From contig CAZXAX010000063.1 in NCBI GenBank assembly GCA_964638795.1, forward strand, positions 1 to 9,273: a DNA stretch of 9,273 nt, in the 5' to 3' direction. The position numbers and the translations under genes were made by a program. Positions 6,120-9,273 of the stretch are shown here, piece by piece; position 1 is the stretch's first letter; each line of letters opens with the position of its first letter. Under the pieces are notes generated by a model, which was given only the letters and a program-made list of their open reading frames with translations, searched no databases and was not told the DNA's origin. Origin of the DNA: CAIYHK01 sp964638795 (GTDB taxonomy: Bacteria > Actinomycetota > Acidimicrobiia > Acidimicrobiales > Ilumatobacteraceae).

Positions 6120-7562
6120 TCAGGATAGGCGAGAGAGAGCCGCGTCCTTAAGGGCGCGATAGTCGAGTTTGCCATTGGGGGCGCGATTCACGGATTCCAC
6201 GAACAAAATGGACCTTGGTGCCTTGTAAGCCGCCAGGGATTCCTTGGTGTGGGCGATGAGGTCATCGACCTGTGGGGTGGTTCCGATGCGCGGCTGCACC
6301 AAAGCAACGATTGATTCGCCAAAGCGTTCGTGGGGTATCCCAACAACAGCCACGTCCTCAACGTCTTTGTGGCGCTTTAGAGTCTCTTCAACTTCCTCGG
6401 GGTAGACCTTCTCGCCACCGGTGTTTATGCACTGACTTCCGCGCCCAAGCAACTTCACAGTTCCGTCGAGTTCGACTTCGGCCCAGTCGCCAGGTATGGA
6501 GTAGCGCTCGCCATTGATCATCATGAATGTCTTGGCTGACTTCTCTTCATCTTTGTAATAACCAATTGGCGTGTATCCCTTGATTGCGACACGACCACGT
6601 TCACCAGATCCGGGAACCACTTCGCGGCCATCCTCTGTCAGCACTCGTGTGTTGTCGCTCAGTTTGAAATGTGCGGTGTCGGATTTGGCGTCAGCAGAAG
6701 TTGTTGAAGAAGCCATTCCAACAGCTTCAGATGATCCAAGGCTGTCGATAATCGTGACTTGGTTGCAATGTCGGAGAATCCCAGCTTTGTTTTCCGCCGA
6801 CCACATCACGCCGCTTGAAAACACGAACTTGAGTGAAGAAAGATCCCACCGTGACGGCTCTTTGTCGAGNNNNNNNNNNNNNNNNNNNNNNNNNNNNNNN
6901 NNNNNNNNNNNNNNNNNNNNNNNNNNNNNNNNNNNNNNNNNNNNNNNNNNNNNNNNNNNNNNNNNNNNNTGGCGCCACATAACTGCCTTTGGCATTCCCG
7001 TTGTGCCACCGGTGTATAGGAAATACATATCATCGCCGCTGCGCTTCCAAGGTGTGCGCACATTTTCGGCATGACTCGCTGCTGCAGTTTCGTAATCGAT
7101 AGCCCAATCAGGGCATGGGCCAGTTCCGTCATCTACCCACAGCCAAACTTTGATCTTTGGGCACTGTGAGCGCAAGGTGGCGCAGCGATCTGCGTAAGTG
7201 CCATGAAATATCACCGCAACGGCATCGGAGTTGTCCCAAAGGTAAAGGAGTTCAGAATCGGTGTAGCGGTAGTTCGTGTTAACCGGAACAAGCGATGCTT
7301 TGAACAGCGCGAACATCGACTCCATGTATTCGATGCAATTGTGCATGTACTGAGCGACTTTGTCGTTCTGTACGGCACCTTTGGCAATGAGTGTTGCCGC
7401 AATACCGTTCGCTCGGGCGTTGGTCTCGGCCCATGTGAATTTGCGGTCACCCTGTTCCTGAGCCAACGACCCTGAGAACCTTTCAGAGTGGTGCTCCCAT
7501 ATGTCGGCAAAGTTCCAACCACGTGACAAGTCGGACGCGGGGGCAAAAACTGGCTCACTCAC
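6120..7562 (-). CDS. Acyl-CoA synthetase (FadD19-like AMP-binding ligase), interrupted by an assembly gap
   Basis: This ANL-superfamily ligase activates a carboxylic acid with ATP to an acyl-adenylate and then a CoA thioester. From the GTG at 7562 the visible motifs are NFADIWEHH (17-25), PVNTNYRYTDSELLYLWDNSD (93-113), and the ATP P-loop YTGGTTGMPK (183-192). After the N run come DSLGSSEAVG (A5), YSIPGDWAEVELDG (A7), LGRGSQCINTGGEKVYPEEV (A8), and NRAPNGKLDY with the C-terminal catalytic Lys. The closest type I recall is mycobacterial FadD19/FadD17 (fatty-acid or steroid side-chain ligases). About 447 real residues are present against a usual 540-560, so the 100 Ns hide more than their length. 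A further in-frame GTG at 7592 would add ten residues. I prefer 7562 because TAAGG lies eight bases before it and homologues start close to the NFADI region. It is the first gene of the operon with the SDR. Confidence 0.9.
   Translation of the reverse strand: MSEPVFAPASDLSRGWNFADIWEHHSERFSGSLAQEQGDRKFTWAETNARANGIAATLIAKGAVQNDKVAQYMHNCIEYMESMFALFKASLVPVNTNYRYTDSELLYLWDNSDAVAVIFHGTYADRCATLRSQCPKIKVWLWVDDGTGPCPDWAIDYETAAASHAENVRTPWKRSGDDMYFLYTGGTTGMPKAVMWRXXXXXXXXXXXXXXXXXXXXXXXXXXXXXXXXXXLDKEPSRWDLSSLKFVFSSGVMWSAENKAGILRHCNQVTIIDSLGSSEAVGMASSTTSADAKSDTAHFKLSDNTRVLTEDGREVVPGSGERGRVAIKGYTPIGYYKDEEKSAKTFMMINGERYSIPGDWAEVELDGTVKLLGRGSQCINTGGEKVYPEEVEETLKRHKDVEDVAVVGIPHERFGESIVALVQPRIGTTPQVDDLIAHTKESLAAYKAPRSILFVESVNRAPNGKLDYRALKDAALSRLS
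6870..6969. other. Assembly gap of exactly 100 Ns
   Basis: Positions 6870-6969 are all N, inside the acyl-CoA synthetase gene, between the P-loop region and LDKEPSRWDLSSL. Exactly 100 Ns is a common placeholder for a gap of unknown size. The codons on both sides are in register with 100 bases inserted, so the true gap should be 1 modulo 3 if the gene is intact. Confidence 0.97.
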
Positions 7563-7610
7563 GGCGTAAACCTTACGACTAACTGCTCTCACGTTTGTAG
7601 CCTGAAGCGC
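7563..7610. promoter_or_regulatory. Divergent promoter gap with a 13-bp palindrome
   Basis: These 48 bases separate the ligase start (7562, minus) from the metal-binding lipoprotein start (7611, plus). They contain CGTAA-ACC-TTACG at 7565-7577, a perfect inverted repeat with 5-bp arms and a 3-bp spacer. It overlaps the TAAGG ribosome site of the ligase. This could be an operator controlling one or both operons, but chance cannot be excluded at this length. It does not resemble the AT-rich Zur box (TGATAATNATTATCA-like) or the DtxR/IdeR box I know. No clear -35/-10 pair is visible. Confidence 0.4.
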
Positions 7611-8639
7611 ATGAACTCTGTTGCCGCCCCTTTAGTTGCGGGCCTTCTGTTGATGGCGGCTTGTGCAGGCGAGTCCGAAACCACCCCAACAGTTGCTGTG
7701 GGCAACTGCGTGGTCAATAAAGCCACAACTGACAAACTTCGAATTGTCTCCACAGTTGCTCCAATCACGAGCATCGTTGGGCAGATTGTTGGTAACACTG
7801 ATGTCGTGGTCACTGGGCTTGTTCCCGAGGGAACCAATTCACACACCTTTGAACCACCGCCAAGTGCGGCACAAGTACTCGGTGAAGCTGATGCAGTCTT
7901 CATGAATGGTCTGATTTTGGAAGAACCCACCAAAGATTTGGCAAAAGCAAACGCCAAAGATGGGGCGGTGCTGTGTGAGCTTGGGTCTGAGACGATCACT
8001 GAAGATGAGTGGATCTTTGACTTTTCATTTCCAGAATCCGGCGGTAAGCCGAATCCACATCTCTGGACCAATCCACCGTTTGCATTGCGCTATGGCGAGG
8101 TCATCCTCGAAGTGCTTTCTAAGCTCAGCCCCGAGAATGCTTCGAAGTTCGAAGCCAACTTCGATGATTTTGCATCATCGGTCGTGGCCCTTGATGAAGC
8201 AATGACCACAGCGACATTGACCCTTGCGCCCGAGCAACGAAAGCTCGTCACTTACCACGATGCTTATGCGTACTTTGCAAAGCACTATGAATGGACTGTG
8301 ATCGGAGCGATACAGCCCTCATCCTTTGAGGACCCAACTCCCCGTGATGTTGCTGAGTTGATCGAACAAGTAAAGGCCGAAAGTGTGGCTGCGATATTCG
8401 GCAGCGAGGTATTTCCATCCCCCGTGCTTGAGCAGATTGGAAGCGAAGCTGGCGTCACATATGTAGACGTTTTGCGTGACGACGATTTGCCAGGTGAGCC
8501 TGGTGAAGCTGAGCATTCGTGGCTTGGGCTGATGCGGTTCAATTTTGTCACGATGGTTGAGGCCCTCGGTGGCGATGCCTCTGCATTGGAAGCCGTTGAA
8601 TTGAGCACGCACATCGACAACGCCGAATACCCACAATGA
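7611..8639 (+). CDS. Metal ABC transporter substrate-binding lipoprotein (ZnuA/TroA family, likely zinc)
   Basis: This 342-residue cluster-9 (A-1) solute-binding protein should be anchored to the outer face of the cytoplasmic membrane and deliver Zn2+ (or Mn2+) to its permease. A hydrophobic leader (AAPLVAGLLLMAAC) ends in a lipobox-like LMAAC with Cys18 as the lipidation site. Likely metal ligands: His78 (GTNSHTFEPP), His150 (PNPHLWTNP), His216 (VTYHDAYAYF) and an Asp at 290-292 (LRDDDLPG). A His at the third position, rather than the Glu of manganese-type PsaA, leans to zinc. The His-rich loop of some ZnuA proteins is replaced by an acidic/aromatic loop (EDEWIFDFSFPESGG, 131-145). Cys33 and Cys122 could form a disulfide. 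The ATG start lacks a clear Shine-Dalgarno site and the n-region lacks a basic residue. It overlaps the ATPase gene by four bases (ATGA). Confidence 0.93.
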   Translation: MNSVAAPLVAGLLLMAACAGESETTPTVAVGNCVVNKATTDKLRIVSTVAPITSIVGQIVGNTDVVVTGLVPEGTNSHTFEPPPSAAQVLGEADAVFMNGLILEEPTKDLAKANAKDGAVLCELGSETITEDEWIFDFSFPESGGKPNPHLWTNPPFALRYGEVILEVLSKLSPENASKFEANFDDFASSVVALDEAMTTATLTLAPEQRKLVTYHDAYAYFAKHYEWTVIGAIQPSSFEDPTPRDVAELIEQVKAESVAAIFGSEVFPSPVLEQIGSEAGVTYVDVLRDDDLPGEPGEAEHSWLGLMRFNFVTMVEALGGDASALEAVELSTHIDNAEYPQ

Positions 8640-9273
8640 CGGAATCAATCGTTCGCTTTGATGGCGTGTCTGCAACCTACGGTCGCATTCTCGCGCTCGA
8701 AAATGTGAGCCTTGACCTGCCTGCGAACGGATTCGTGGGGATAGTGGGCCCATCGGGTTCAGGCAAGACAACCTTGCTGCGTGTACTACTTGGGGTGATG
8801 AATGCCTCGCATGGCAAAGTCACACGCAAGTCTGGATTGCGACTCGGTTACGTGCCGCAAGTTGAGTCTGTTGACTGGAATTTTCCGGTCACAGTGGCAG
8901 AAGTCGTCGGCATGACCCGAAGTGCTGGCCGCTGGTGGCCCCGCACAACCGATCAAGAACGCAACGAGATAGAGACGGTTCTTTGCCAATTAGGACTCGA
9001 AGGCCTAGGCGAGCGCCACATTCGTGAATTGTCAGGCGGTCAGCAACAGCGAGTGTTTATTGCGCGGGCCCTGTTTCACAAGCCCGACCTTCTGGTTCTT
9101 GATGAGCCCACATCGGGAGTCGATGTGTCCACACGCCACGAGATACTTCACTTGTTGGTGGATCTCCATGAGTCTGGAGTTGCGATCGTGCTGAGCACGC
9201 ATGATCTAAATGGGTTGGCCTCTCATCTGCCGAGGATCATTTGTGTCAACAAAGGTGTGATCGCTGATGGTCC
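8636..9273 (+). CDS. Metal ABC transporter ATP-binding protein (ZnuC-like), 3' end outside window
   Basis: ATG at 8636 overlaps the preceding stop in an ATGA arrangement, and the frame stays open to the window edge (212 codons seen, about 230-260 usual). All ABC ATPase signatures are present: Walker A GPSGSGKTT (38-46), Q-loop Gln75 (YVPQVES), signature LSGGQQQR (132-139), Walker B LLVLDEP (152-158) with catalytic Glu157, D-loop SGVD (160-163), and switch His189 (STHD). The spacing and the DWNFPVTVAEVV segment after the Q-loop are typical of the Zn/Mn/Fe ATPases ZnuC/MntB/TroB. It powers metal import with the lipoprotein encoded just upstream and a permease expected downstream. Metal specificity is inferred from the partner, not from this protein. 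Confidence 0.93.
   Translation, partial: MTESIVRFDGVSATYGRILALENVSLDLPANGFVGIVGPSGSGKTTLLRVLLGVMNASHGKVTRKSGLRLGYVPQVESVDWNFPVTVAEVVGMTRSAGRWWPRTTDQERNEIETVLCQLGLEGLGERHIRELSGGQQQRVFIARALFHKPDLLVLDEPTSGVDVSTRHEILHLLVDLHESGVAIVLSTHDLNGLASHLPRIICVNKGVIADG

Noticed and set aside
5686..6162. Open frame of 158 codons on the plus strand
   Set aside because: It lies antisense to the SDR and runs into the end of the ligase gene; its product is a Ser/Pro/Arg/Thr-rich string typical of shadow frames, and the minus-strand genes carry intact motifs.
7565..7577. Zur or DtxR/IdeR box
   Set aside because: The palindrome CGTAAACCTTACG is shorter and of different sequence from the consensus sites I know, so no regulator is assigned.
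7589..8071. Open frame of 160 codons on the minus strand
   Set aside because: It is antisense to the metal-binding lipoprotein, with Ser/Thr/Pro-rich low-complexity translation and no recognisable domain.
8319..8771. Open frame of 150 codons on the minus strand spanning two genes
   Set aside because: It crosses the lipoprotein/ATPase overlap in antisense, where both plus-strand genes show clear family signatures.

Overview
This window looks like a piece of an uncultured actinomycete genome, probably from a metagenome assembly. A mycothiol-dependent (MDMPI/DinB-type) enzyme next to a luciferase-like, F420-type oxidoreductase points to Actinomycetota. The base composition is moderate for that phylum, by eye near 50% GC, and a run of exactly 100 Ns sits inside one gene. 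A finer placement, such as freshwater or marine Acidimicrobiia, is a guess.

Layout. Positions 1-1730 (+) hold the end of an unrecognised protein with a Pro/Gly-rich tail, then a luciferase-like oxidoreductase and a mycothiol-dependent maleylpyruvate isomerase-family protein, spaced like one operon. Positions 1735-2888 (-) hold a two-gene unit: a short-chain dehydrogenase whose stop overlaps the start of a 104-residue unknown protein carrying a sliding-clamp-like QLTLF motif. A 55-bp divergent gap separates this from a 56-residue all-helical small protein at 2944-3114 (+). Positions 3121-7562 (-) hold a tight four-gene run in transcription order: acyl-CoA synthetase (interrupted by the N gap), a 3-hydroxyacyl-CoA-dehydrogenase-like SDR, an unusual alpha/beta-hydrolase fused to a PAP2 phosphatase, and a DsbA-fold protein with one active-site cysteine. 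Positions 7611-9273 (+) hold a ZnuA/TroA-like metal-binding lipoprotein and, overlapping it by 4 bases, its ABC ATPase, which runs off the window. The permease would be expected just beyond.

How it fits together. The four-gene minus-strand run reads as lipid or steroid side-chain catabolism: an acid is activated to its CoA ester and a hydroxyacyl-CoA is oxidised, with a lipid hydrolase/phosphatase and a thiol-fold enzyme alongside. The metal-uptake operon is divergent from it and shares a gap of only 48 bp that contains a perfect 5-3-5 palindrome. The window is densely coded: no stretch over 300 bases lacks a gene, and I saw no RNA gene, insertion sequence, CRISPR array or phage gene.

No clearly new multi-gene system stands out. 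The items most worth a second look are the hydrolase-PAP2 fusion (with an Arg where the hydrolase acid is expected and a topology puzzle), the clamp-motif small protein, the 56-residue gene, and the palindrome in the divergent gap.
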